This document shows, one piece after another, positions 1 through 7,799 of a DNA stretch of 13,898 nucleotides. The position numbers were made by a program, and so were the translations under genes. This DNA comes from JAWLGW01 sp964569055. GTDB taxonomy: Bacteria > Planctomycetota > J058. Position 1 is the first letter of the stretch. Every line of letters starts with the position of its first letter. The notes under the pieces are model-generated. The model worked only from the letters and a program-made list of their open reading frames with translations. It did not search any database and had not been told where the DNA came from. The DNA lies in contig CAZMSZ010000189.1 in NCBI GenBank assembly GCA_964569055.1, positions 1 through 13,898 of the forward strand, read 5' to 3'.

Positions 1-90
1 AATCCGAATCCGAATCCGAATCCGAATCCGAATCCGAATCCGAGTCCGAGTCCGAATCCGAATCCGAATCCGAGGCCGTGTCCGAGTCCA
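1..90. repeat. Left-end hexanucleotide tandem array (ARTCCG)
   Basis: Positions 1-42 are seven perfect AATCCG units. Positions 43-54 are two AGTCCG units and 55-72 are three more AATCCG units. Positions 73-90 hold three degenerate units (AGGCCG, TGTCCG, AGTCCA). The array starts at the first base, so its true length is unknown. On the plus strand the GAR-TCC phase reads Glu-Ser repeats; on the minus strand the GAY-TCG phase reads Asp-Ser repeats. In both, the A/G variation is synonymous. It lies 25 bp past the stop of the TPR-like gene. It is not CRISPR, because there are no spacers. Confidence 0.97.
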
Positions 91-115
91 GTCCGAACGC
101 CACGTTCTTGAGCGC

Positions 116-3100
116 TCAGTCCTCGTCGTCGCGCAGGGTCTGCAGCAGGTCGAGGAACGGCTCGGGCGGGCGGAACACCAGCCCGTCCTCGGCTCGCTCG
201 ATCGGGAGCGCAATGAACCCGCGCTCGGGGGAGTACCAGTAGACGAGCGGGCTGATCGAGCCGGGGCCCTCGCGGTGCATGCCGTGGGCGATCAGCGCCA
301 GCGCCTCGACGGCCCGCACCACCCCGAGGTCGGCGATCGGGTAGGCGAGCAGCGCGTGGCGGTGCGGGACGGCCACCAGCGAGCCGTGGGGGCCGAGCAG
401 CTCGGGGCGCCGGTCGAGCGCCAGCGCCTGCGTGCCGACGAAGAAGTCCTCGCCGCCCACCGCCAGCACCTCGAGCCCCTGCTCGAGCTGCACCCGCTCC
501 AGCCGCCAGGCCTCGCCGTACTGGGTCAGCACGTTCTCGAGGCCGCGCGCGAACGCCTCCTCGAGGTCGCAGCCCCAGGCGCCGAGCTGCTCGGGGCGCA
601 CCGTCTGGATCGCCTTGGGCAGGTCGAGCACCAGCGCGCTGACCGTGCCGGGCAGGTCCTCGCGCACCACGACGGCCCCCGCGAGGTCCGCCGCGAGCTG
701 CACGTCGTACAGCCGCACGGCCAGGTAGCGGCGGGCCTGCTCGAGGTCGCGCAGCGCCTCGCCCATGGCCTCGATCTCCTGGCCCGCCGCCTCGAGCGCG
801 TCGAAGTGCTCGGCGATCACGTCGGGCCAGGCGTCGACGGGGCACTGGTTGCAGACCTGCACCAGGTTGCCCAGCCCGAGGGCCGGCTCGCGCGCGTCGG
901 CGAAGCGGACCACGCCGTCGTCGACGTCGACCACCACCCGCCCGTGCCGCTCCCAGTGCTCGCGCACCAGCCGCGTGAACAGGGCGTACTGCCCGCGCGA
1001 GAGCAAGTCCGCCCACTCGGGGACCTTGTCCACCCGGCTCGGGCGCACCGCCCGCTCGAGCGCCCGCAGCTCGGCGGCGAGCTGGTCGTCCTCGCCGAGG
1101 AGCGACCCGGCGGCCGCGCGCAGCGCGGCGACCGCGCGCCGCAGGTCCGGCGCCGGCGGGCCCGCGGCGAGCGCGGCGCGCGCGGCGCCCAGCCCGCGCT
1201 CGACCAGGCGGCGCTGCGCCGCGCGCTCCTGCGCCGAGGCCGCAGAGTCGGCGTGGAGCGCCGGGAGGCGCGCGTCGAGCCACTCCCGGAGGAGGTCGAG
1301 CAGCGGGGGCACGAGGTCGGTCCGGCCCGCCTCGAGCGGGCCGACGAGCCCGTCGACCGCAGCCTGGGCCGTGCCATCCGCCTCGACGAGCGCGCCCGTG
1401 GCGAGCAGCGCGCGCGCCCGCACGCCCTGCGTCTCGGCGAGATCCCCCTCGAAGCGGCGACCCGCCGTGAGCCAGCCGCGGAAGCGCGGCTCGGCCGCCT
1501 CGAGCGCGACGCGCGCGCCCTGAGGGTCGCCCGCCGCGAGCCGCACGCGCGCCTCCACCCCGCGGGCGCGGGCCAGGTCCGGCTCGGTCTGGCGGTCGCC
1601 GTGGGCCACGAGCGGCTCGAGCAGCCCGATCGCCTCGGTGATCGCCGCCAGGGCGCGCTCGTGCGCGCCCGCGCGCGTGGCGAGGCGCGCCTCGACCGCG
1701 GCCACCTCGGCCAGGAACGCGTCCTGCGCCCAGTCGTGCCGGCCCTTCAGCCCGCTCAGCAGCTCGCGGGCGCGCGCGCAGGCGTCCGCCGCCGGCTCGG
1801 GCCGCCCGATCGCCGCCAGGGCCGCGGCGTGGTTGCGCTCGATCAGCGCGAGCGCGAGCTGCTCCGACTCGCCGCGCGGCTCGCCCAGCGCGGCGGCCGC
1901 GCGCTGCACGTCGGCCGCGGCCCGCTCGGGGTCGCGCCCGCGCAGGTAGGCGTAGGAGCGGTTGGTGTACAGGCTCACCAGGCGCGCCCGCGCCTCGTAG
2001 CCCGTGAGCCGCTCGGCCGCGCCGATCGCGCGACCCAGCCGCTCCACCGCCTCGCTGGCCGCGCAGCACAGGTCGCTGTACGCGATCGCCTGCGCCTCGA
2101 GCGCGTCGGCCAGGCCCGCCAGGACGTCCTCGTCCTCCTCCTCGCCCTCGCCGTCGCCGGCCAGCTCGAGCCACAGCTCGGCCGCGAGCTCCCCGTCGCT
2201 CAGCGCGGCCTCCTGGTCGCCGAGCACGGTGCGGTGCGCCGCGCGAGTGGCGAGCAGCTCGGCCCGCATGGCGAGCACCAAGGAGGCGTCGAGCTCGCCT
2301 TCATCGCCGTCGTCGCCCGGCTGCAGGTCGTCGAGCTCGCTCAGCTGACGGTCGCACAGCGCGACCGCCTCGCGGTGCCGCCCGCTCAGCGCGAGCAGGT
2401 CGGCCAGGGCCTGCGCCGCCGCGGCGCGCTCGGCGCTCGCCTCGGGGTCGTCGCTCGCCAGCTCGCCGAAGCGGGCGTGCGCCCGCTCGACGTCGGCCAG
2501 GGCGGCGGGGTGGTCTCGCGTGGCGAGGGTCAGCCCGCGCGCGAGCCAGGCCTCGGCCAGGGCGTGGGCGACCCGCGGCTCGGCGGGCGCCGCCTCGAGC
2601 CAGCCCACGAGCCGGTCGAGCGTCGGTAACGCCGCGCGGTGCTCGCCGCGCTCGCCCAGCCGCGTGACCCACAGGCCGCAGGCCCGCGCCAGGCCGATCA
2701 GCGCGGTCACGTCCTCGCCCGCGCCCGCCGCCTCCTCGAAGGCCGCCACCGCGCGCGCCAGGTCGTCCAGCGCGTCGTCGCTCGCGCCGAGCCGCTCCAG
2801 GGTCTCGGCCCGGGCCAGCCAGCCCTCGGCCCGGTCGAGCGCCGGCGCGTCGGGGTGGGCCTCGAGCAGCTCGCGCACCCGCGCGCAGTCGATCACCGAC
2901 GCGTCGCGGTCGGCCTCGTCGGCCAGGTGCTCGGCGCGCAGCGCGAGCGCCAGCACCAGGTCCATCGCCAGCTCGGGCTCGCCCTCCAGGGTCGCCACCG
3001 CGGCGTCGTGGTCGGAGCGCGAGGCGACGCCGTCCCCGCGCAGGGCGTGGACCATGGCGCGTCGACCGAACGCCTCGGCCAGCTCCCGGCGAGCCTCCAC

Positions 3101-3208
3101 GCCGCGGGCCCCGGCGAGCCGTTCGACGGCGGGGTCGAGGGCGCGCAGCGCGCCGTCGAGGTCCCCCGCCTCGACCAGGCGATCGACGAGGTCGAACAGC
3201 TCCGACAT
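116..3208 (-). CDS. Long TPR-like helical protein with an uncharacterised C-terminal domain
   Basis: The product is 1030 aa with no signal peptide or membrane segment visible, so it is probably cytosolic. Residues 1 to about 720 are a succession of Ala/Leu/Glu/Arg-rich amphipathic helix pairs of TPR character; a clear example is near residues 405-440. An acidic stretch lies at about 351-362. Residues about 728-1025 look like a separate globular domain. Recognisable segments are LGNLVQVC (779-786), a Trp-containing segment at 792-801, LVLDLP (859-864), FFVGTQAL (922-929) and VAVPHRHALLAYPI (945-958). I note a vague resemblance to DUF1444/YtpQ-like proteins but cannot confirm it. The frame stays open to 3400, but that extension is Arg/Ala/Pro-rich and looks non-coding. 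The ATG at 3208 has a good Shine-Dalgarno and begins MSELFDLVDRLVEAG. TPR scaffolds mediate protein-protein contacts; the specific function is unknown. Confidence 0.85.
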   Translation of the reverse strand: MSELFDLVDRLVEAGDLDGALRALDPAVERLAGARGVEARRELAEAFGRRAMVHALRGDGVASRSDHDAAVATLEGEPELAMDLVLALALRAEHLADEADRDASVIDCARVRELLEAHPDAPALDRAEGWLARAETLERLGASDDALDDLARAVAAFEEAAGAGEDVTALIGLARACGLWVTRLGERGEHRAALPTLDRLVGWLEAAPAEPRVAHALAEAWLARGLTLATRDHPAALADVERAHARFGELASDDPEASAERAAAAQALADLLALSGRHREAVALCDRQLSELDDLQPGDDGDEGELDASLVLAMRAELLATRAAHRTVLGDQEAALSDGELAAELWLELAGDGEGEEEDEDVLAGLADALEAQAIAYSDLCCAASEAVERLGRAIGAAERLTGYEARARLVSLYTNRSYAYLRGRDPERAAADVQRAAAALGEPRGESEQLALALIERNHAAALAAIGRPEPAADACARARELLSGLKGRHDWAQDAFLAEVAAVEARLATRAGAHERALAAITEAIGLLEPLVAHGDRQTEPDLARARGVEARVRLAAGDPQGARVALEAAEPRFRGWLTAGRRFEGDLAETQGVRARALLATGALVEADGTAQAAVDGLVGPLEAGRTDLVPPLLDLLREWLDARLPALHADSAASAQERAAQRRLVERGLGAARAALAAGPPAPDLRRAVAALRAAAGSLLGEDDQLAAELRALERAVRPSRVDKVPEWADLLSRGQYALFTRLVREHWERHGRVVVDVDDGVVRFADAREPALGLGNLVQVCNQCPVDAWPDVIAEHFDALEAAGQEIEAMGEALRDLEQARRYLAVRLYDVQLAADLAGAVVVREDLPGTVSALVLDLPKAIQTVRPEQLGAWGCDLEEAFARGLENVLTQYGEAWRLERVQLEQGLEVLAVGGEDFFVGTQALALDRRPELLGPHGSLVAVPHRHALLAYPIADLGVVRAVEALALIAHGMHREGPGSISPLVYWYSPERGFIALPIERAEDGLVFRPPEPFLDLLQTLRDDED

Positions 3209-3210
3209 GC

Positions 3211-3218
3211 CCTCTCCC
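3211..3218 (-). promoter_or_regulatory. Ribosome binding site of the TPR-like gene
   Basis: On the minus strand GGGAGAGG precedes the ATG at 3208, with the GGGAG core about 5 nt from the start. This is the main reason for choosing this start over an upstream one. Confidence 0.7.
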
Positions 3219-3400
3219 GCGGGGCGAGCGGCTGCGCGCCGCCCGTCCGGCCGCAGGCCAGGATAGGCCAGGCCCGGGCGCGGCGCGAGCCAGGCCGGGC
3301 CGCTCAGCGCCCCGCGCCGCCGTCTCCCGTGAGCAGCCAGCCCACCGCGCGCAGCGCCGCGCGCGCGAGCGGGCCGAGCGGGCGGCCGTGCGCGCCGCAA

Positions 3401-3455
3401 CTCTGATCCCCGCGATCTTCGCGCTCTGTGCGCTCGATCCTGAGCCTCCGACGGC
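3401..3455 (-). repeat. 55-bp dispersed repeat, copy 1
   Basis: This segment matches the reverse complement of 13774-13828 at 47 of 55 positions without gaps, including 17 identical bases (3429-3445). Seven of the eight differences are transitions. On the minus strand it reads GCTCAGGATCGAG followed by 9-bp units CGCACAGAG, CGCGAAGAT, CGCGGGGAT. It lies in the gap between the sensor-kinase stop and the TPR-like gene, outside any credible CDS. Confidence 0.85.
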
Positions 3456-3479
3456 CGAGGGCGCTCGCCTCGTGCGGCG

Positions 3480-3501
3480 TCCGGGCTCGCCGAAGCCCGG
3501 A
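3480..3501 (-). terminator. GC-rich hairpin downstream of the hybrid kinase gene
   Basis: TCCGGGCT and AGCCCGGA form a perfect 8-bp stem around the 6-nt loop CGCCGA, 43 bp beyond the sensor-kinase stop codon. There is no T-run on the minus strand, so it is not a classical intrinsic terminator. It could be a U-tract-less terminator, an RNA-stabilising 3' hairpin, or chance in GC-rich DNA. Confidence 0.3.
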
Positions 3502-3544
3502 GCCGCTCGGCGAGACCTCGAGCTGCGGCCTCCGGGCGACCCGA

Positions 3545-6500
3545 TCACGCCTCGGGTCGCTTGGTCCGGCCGCTCGGGTGGCGCATTTGCTTGGTCTCGT
3601 CGTCCCGGTTCGGATCCGAGGCGCGCGCCGGCTCCTCGCCGCGCGTGGCCTCGATCGCCGCGCGGACCTTGGCCATGAGGTCGTCGTACAGGAACGGCTT
3701 GGGCAGGAACACCGCCCCGCGCTGCAGGAGCTGGCGGACCTCCGACTCGCGGCCGAAGCCGCTGCAGATCACGACGGGTTGGTCCGGGCGCAGGGCGCGG
3801 ACGGCCTCGAGCACCTCGGCGCCGCCCATGCCCGGGAGCACGAGGTCGAGCACGATCACCGCGAACGGCGGGTCGGCCTCCTCCACCTGCCGCAGCGCCT
3901 CCTCGCCCGTGCGCGCGACCGCGACCGTGTAGCCCTCCAGCTCGAGCATCCGGGCGGTCGAGCGCGACACGTGCTCCTGGTCGTCCACCACCAGGACTCG
4001 CCCGGCGATCGGCGGCGCGGGGCTGGCGACCGAGGCGGCCGGCTCGGCGGCGCGCGCCTCGGCCACCGGCAGCAGGAGCGTGATCTCGGTCCCCTCACCC
4101 ATTCGCGAGCGGATCTGCAGCTCACCCCCGTGGTCGCGCACGACCTCGTCCACCAGCGGCAGCCCCAGGCCCAGCCCCTGGCGCGCCGACTTGGTCGAGA
4201 AGAACGGCTCGGTCAGCCGGGCCTGGATCTCGGGGCTCATGCCGCAGCCGGTGTCGGACACCCGCAGCGACACGCGCTCGTCGCCGGGACGCCGCTCCGT
4301 CGCGATCACGATCTCGCCGCCCCCCGGCGGCAGCGCGTCGCGGCTGTTGAGGCACAGGTTGAGCAGCGCGTTCTCGAGGCGCGCCCGCACCGCCGACAGC
4401 GGCGGCAGGTCGGGGGCGAGCTCGAGCCGCAGGCGCGCGCGCGGCGGCAGGAGCGGGCGGATGAGCTGCGCGGCCGCCTCCGCCACCGCGTTGGGCGAGA
4501 CCAGGACGCGCTCCTGCCCCAGCCCGCCGAGCGTGAGCAGCCGGTAGGCGAGCTCGCGGCAGCCGAGCAGGGCCTGGCGCAGCGCGACGTCCTCGTGCTC
4601 CCGCTCGTGCAGCGCGTTGAACGCCACGGCCAGCAGGTTGTTGAGGTCGTGCGCCACCTCGAGCGCCAGGCGGCTGAGGTGCTCGGGCACGCCTGGATCG
4701 CTCCCGTCCACCTCGACCGCGCCCGTCAGCTCCTTGGCCGAGAACGTCCCGCGCGACTCGCGCACCGGCAGCAACACCTCGAAGGTCGTGCCCACGCCCG
4801 GCGTGCTCTCCACCCGGACCGCGCCGCCGTGGTTCTTCACCACGCCGTAGACCGCCGCCAGGCCCATGCCGCGCCCAGCGCCCTTGGTCGAGAAGTAGGG
4901 CTCGAACACCCGGGAGACCACGCCCTCGGCCATGCCGAGGCCCTGGTCGCAGACCTTGAACACCACGTACTCGCCCGGCTCGAGCTGGAGCGCGGCGGCC
5001 TGCTCGGGCGTGAGGTAGGTGGGCTGGGTCTCGACCGTGACCTCGAGGGGCGCCGTCGAGCCCACCGCCACGCTCGCCTCGACCGCGTTGATCACCAGGG
5101 CGCGCACCATCTGGCGGAGCTGCGAGCGGTCCGCCTCGATCCGCTGCAGGTCGTCGGCCAGCCGCGGGGAGAGCCGGACCCCGGCCGGGAGGGAGCCGCG
5201 CAGCCGCTTCAGCACCTCGCCGACCACCGCGTTCACGTCGGTCGGGCGCACGTCGTACTTCCCGCCGCGCGCGTAGGACAGGAGCTGCTGCGCGAGCGCG
5301 GTGGCGCCCTTCGCGGCCAGCGCGACCTGCTCCAGCCGCTCGGAGCGGGCCTCCGCGGGCTCGCGCGAGAGGAGCGCCACGTGGCCGAGGATCGCGCTCA
5401 TGAGGTTGTTGACGTCGTGCGCGATCCCGCCGGCCAGGGTGGCCGTGGCCTCGAGCCGCGCGGCGGCGCGCTCGGCCTCCTCGGCGCGGACCTGCGCGGT
5501 CACGTCGCGGTACAGGCCGACCATCCGGCCGGGCCCGATCCGGAAGGCGTGCACCTCGAACACGCCGGTGATCCCCGCCGCTTCGTACGGATACCGCGGC
5601 TCGTGGTACGGCCCGCGCTCCCCCCGCGTGACCGCGTGGTACAGCTCCATGGCCGGCGTGCCGGCCAGGCCCGGCAGCACCACGTCCATGGGCTGCCCGA
5701 TCATGGCCGTCCGATCCACCCCCAGGATCCGATCGCCGGCGGCGTTGGTCCCCTCGAACCGCAGCACCCCGTCCTCGCCGAGCGCCCAGAAGTCGGCGCC
5801 GAACGGCGCGTGCTCGAGCACGAGCTGCAGCCGCTGCTCGCTCTCGCGCAGCGCGCCCTCCGCCTGCTCGCGGGCGCTGAGGTCGTAGAACAGGATCGCC
5901 GCGCGCGCCGGGCCGATGCTGAAGGTGTGGAGCTCGAACACCCAGGCCCGCCCCTCGGCGAACACGCGGTAGCTCGGCGTGAAGAAAGGGCCGCCGCCGG
6001 CCGCGGCCTGCTCGATCATGCCCGGGATCGGCCCGCCCTCGAGGTAGGGGAAGGCCTCGAGGCAGGTGCTGCCGACCAGCGCGTCGGTGTCGACCACCGC
6101 GTAGCGGCGGGAGGCGGGGTTGACCCCCGCGATCTCGACCCGCCCGCTCGGACGTCGCTCGTAGAAGAACGCGCCGAACGGGGCGTTCTCGAGGAACGCG
6201 GCGAACCGGCGGTCCTGCGCCTCGAGCCGGGTGATCGTGCCTTGCCGCGCGACCTCCAGCGCCGCGAGCGGCGCCAGCACCTCGAGCACGGCCACCAGCG
6301 GCTCGCAGTCGGGGAGCGGGGCGGTGTGCAGCAGGCCGAGGTGCCCGATCCAGCGGCCCTGCCCGTCCATCATCGGCACGGCCGCGTACGCCTCGTACCC
6401 GCCGACCTCCAGGTACGTGTCCTCGGGGAAGCGGGCGCACAGGCCCTCCGAAATGCACACCGTCTCGCCGTGCGCCACGGCGGCGCACGGGGTCCCCTGG

Positions 6501-6748
6501 AGCGGATACTCGACGGTCGGCTCGAGCCCCGCCAGGCTGCGCCGCCAGGACCCGATCGTCCCTGCCCAGCCCGGCCGGTCCTCGAGGTGGCGCGCCACGA
6601 AGGTGCACTCGACCCCGAGCGTCTCGGCGAGGTGCTCGAGCAGCGCGGGGAGGAAGCCCGCCTGGCCGACCCGCCGGACCTCGCGCGAGATCCGCTGCAG
6701 GGCCTGACCGAGGAGCAGGTTGGTGGCGGGCTCGGGAGCGTCGCTCAT
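3545..6748 (-). CDS. Soluble hybrid histidine kinase with two transmitter cores and a receiver
   Basis: The product is 1067 aa. Domain order: GAF (about 25-172), PAS (about 180-295), PAS (about 303-420), first HisKA with H444 in GGIAHDVNN, first HATPase (N554 N-box, D601/G603/G605 G1 box, FEPYFST 615-621, G2 at 625-630), a second HisKA with H700 in AHDLNN, second HATPase (N797/N801/D804, D832/G834/G836, FFST 849-852, G858-G862), and a receiver at about 916-1035. The receiver has acidic D922/D923, phospho-acceptor D968, S996 and K1017. All key residues of both cores and the receiver are present. No membrane segment, HAMP or signal peptide is seen, so it should sense a cytosolic cue. The HDxNN H-boxes are of NtrB-like type. 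It starts 52 bp after punA on the same strand, probably cotranscribed; its Shine-Dalgarno is weak. No separate response regulator is in the window. Confidence 0.96.
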   Translation of the reverse strand: MSDAPEPATNLLLGQALQRISREVRRVGQAGFLPALLEHLAETLGVECTFVARHLEDRPGWAGTIGSWRRSLAGLEPTVEYPLQGTPCAAVAHGETVCISEGLCARFPEDTYLEVGGYEAYAAVPMMDGQGRWIGHLGLLHTAPLPDCEPLVAVLEVLAPLAALEVARQGTITRLEAQDRRFAAFLENAPFGAFFYERRPSGRVEIAGVNPASRRYAVVDTDALVGSTCLEAFPYLEGGPIPGMIEQAAAGGGPFFTPSYRVFAEGRAWVFELHTFSIGPARAAILFYDLSAREQAEGALRESEQRLQLVLEHAPFGADFWALGEDGVLRFEGTNAAGDRILGVDRTAMIGQPMDVVLPGLAGTPAMELYHAVTRGERGPYHEPRYPYEAAGITGVFEVHAFRIGPGRMVGLYRDVTAQVRAEEAERAAARLEATATLAGGIAHDVNNLMSAILGHVALLSREPAEARSERLEQVALAAKGATALAQQLLSYARGGKYDVRPTDVNAVVGEVLKRLRGSLPAGVRLSPRLADDLQRIEADRSQLRQMVRALVINAVEASVAVGSTAPLEVTVETQPTYLTPEQAAALQLEPGEYVVFKVCDQGLGMAEGVVSRVFEPYFSTKGAGRGMGLAAVYGVVKNHGGAVRVESTPGVGTTFEVLLPVRESRGTFSAKELTGAVEVDGSDPGVPEHLSRLALEVAHDLNNLLAVAFNALHEREHEDVALRQALLGCRELAYRLLTLGGLGQERVLVSPNAVAEAAAQLIRPLLPPRARLRLELAPDLPPLSAVRARLENALLNLCLNSRDALPPGGGEIVIATERRPGDERVSLRVSDTGCGMSPEIQARLTEPFFSTKSARQGLGLGLPLVDEVVRDHGGELQIRSRMGEGTEITLLLPVAEARAAEPAASVASPAPPIAGRVLVVDDQEHVSRSTARMLELEGYTVAVARTGEEALRQVEEADPPFAVIVLDLVLPGMGGAEVLEAVRALRPDQPVVICSGFGRESEVRQLLQRGAVFLPKPFLYDDLMAKVRAAIEATRGEEPARASDPNRDDETKQMRHPSGRTKRPEA

Positions 6749-6800
6749 GGGTCCACAGCATGCCCAGGCGGAGGGCGACGCGCCACGCAGAAGCTCGCCC

Positions 6801-7670
6801 TCAGCCGCCGACCTCGGCCGCGACCTTCGGGATCACCGCCTCGACCAGGCGCACGAACACCTCGGCCACCCGATCCGCCGTCTCGATCACCTCCTGATGG
6901 GTGAGCGGATTGGGCGAGATCCCGGCCGCGTGGTTGGAGATCAGCGAGATCCCGAGCACGCGCACGCCCATCTGCCGGCAGGCGACCACCTCGGGGATCG
7001 TCGACATGCCGCAGGCGTCGCAGCCGATCGCCTTGAGCATGCGCACCTCGGCCGGGGTCTCGTACGAGGGCCCGGAGAGCACGGTGTACACGCCCTCGCG
7101 CAGGGGGACCTGCTGCTCGTCCGCCGTCTCGCGCAGCAGCGCGCGCAGGCGCAGGTCGTAGGCCTCGCTCATGTCGGGGAACCGCGCCCCGAGGCGATCG
7201 TCGTGCGACCCCATCAGCGGGTTCTGGCCCGTGAGGTTGAGGTGGTCGGTGATCATCATGAGGTCGCCCGGGCTGAAGCTCGGGTTGATCCCGCCCGCCG
7301 CGTTGGTGATCACGAACGCGCGCACGCCCAGCCGCGCCAGCGCCCGCACCGGGAACACGACCTGGCTGGCGTCGTAGCCCTCGTACAGGTGGAACCGCCC
7401 CTGGAACGCCACCACCGGCGTCGGCTCGGGCCCGGCCAGCTCCCCGATCACCAGCCGCCCAGCGTGACCCGCCACCGTCGAGACCGGGAAGTAGGGCACG
7501 TCGCCGTACGGGATCAGGACCGGGTCCGTGATCCGGTCCGCGAGCGTGCCCAGGCCGCTGCCGAGGATGATCCCGACCTTGGGCACCGGCCGATCGCCGA
7601 GCCGCAGGCGGACGAAGTCGCCCGCGAGGTCGAGGTGCTTGACGAGGTCCGGATCTTGTCCCCTGCTCAC
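6801..7670 (-). CDS. punA: Purine nucleoside phosphorylase, trimeric (PNP type I)
   Basis: The product is 289 aa, the usual length of the trimeric inosine/guanosine phosphorylase family. It cleaves purine (deoxy)nucleosides with phosphate to the free base and (deoxy)ribose-1-phosphate in cytosolic purine salvage. Matches to the family along the whole length include GSGLG (37-41, phosphate loop), AGHAGRL (67-73, with H69), QGRFHLYEGY (90-99), NAAGG (123-127), GPSYET (200-205, purine-binding Glu), GMST (221-224) and SLISN (242-246, with the base-contacting Asn). H258 sits where the human enzyme has its ribose-contacting His. The frame continues upstream to 8468, but residues before the GTG at 7670 are unrelated and overlap the divergent lipoprotein; a near-perfect Shine-Dalgarno fixes the GTG start. 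Exact nucleoside preference cannot be read from sequence alone. It is first of a likely two-gene operon with the hybrid kinase. Confidence 0.96.
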   Translation of the reverse strand: MSRGQDPDLVKHLDLAGDFVRLRLGDRPVPKVGIILGSGLGTLADRITDPVLIPYGDVPYFPVSTVAGHAGRLVIGELAGPEPTPVVAFQGRFHLYEGYDASQVVFPVRALARLGVRAFVITNAAGGINPSFSPGDLMMITDHLNLTGQNPLMGSHDDRLGARFPDMSEAYDLRLRALLRETADEQQVPLREGVYTVLSGPSYETPAEVRMLKAIGCDACGMSTIPEVVACRQMGVRVLGISLISNHAAGISPNPLTHQEVIETADRVAEVFVRLVEAVIPKVAAEVGG

Positions 7671-7676
7671 GACGCG

Positions 7677-7684
7677 CCTCCTCC
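7677..7684 (-). promoter_or_regulatory. Ribosome binding site of punA
   Basis: Minus-strand GGAGGAGG lies 6 nt upstream of the GTG at 7670. It decides this start against longer alternatives in the same frame. Confidence 0.8.
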
Positions 7685-7696
7685 GGGTGGGCAGGG

Positions 7697-7725
7697 ATTC
7701 TAAGAAAACGCGCGGCCGCGCCCGA
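7697..7725 (-). promoter_or_regulatory. Possible punA promoter (-10-like TAGAAT)
   Basis: The minus strand carries TAGAAT (7702 to 7697), five of six matches to the sigma-70 -10 consensus, in the most AT-rich stretch of the intergenic region. A transcript would begin just upstream of the Shine-Dalgarno. The hexamer 17 bp upstream (7720-7725) is a poor -35 match, so this is weak. Confidence 0.25.
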
Positions 7726-7799
7726 GCGCCAGGGCCCCGAAGCTCCCGAGCCGCGCCGTTGTCATCCGTACGAGGCGCGCTCCCCTCGTGCTCGCGCGT

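Noticed and set aside
275..2629. 784-codon plus-strand open frame opposite the TPR-like gene
   Set aside because: It is an antisense shadow. The His/Arg/Gln/Gly/Leu-rich translation has no domain, and the minus frame has coherent helical repeats, a real C-terminal domain and a ribosome binding site.
3209..3400. Upstream extension of the TPR-like gene to an ATG at 3400
   Set aside because: The 64 extra residues are nearly all Arg/Ala/Pro/Gly and lack helical periodicity. A strong ribosome binding site supports the start at 3208.
3428..6904. 1158-codon plus-strand open frame opposite the hybrid kinase
   Set aside because: The minus frame carries unmistakable GAF, PAS, kinase and receiver motifs. 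The antisense translation is low-complexity.
7759..7764. TTGTCA as a -35 element for the lipoprotein gene
   Set aside because: No -10-like hexamer occurs at suitable spacing downstream; the match is probably chance.
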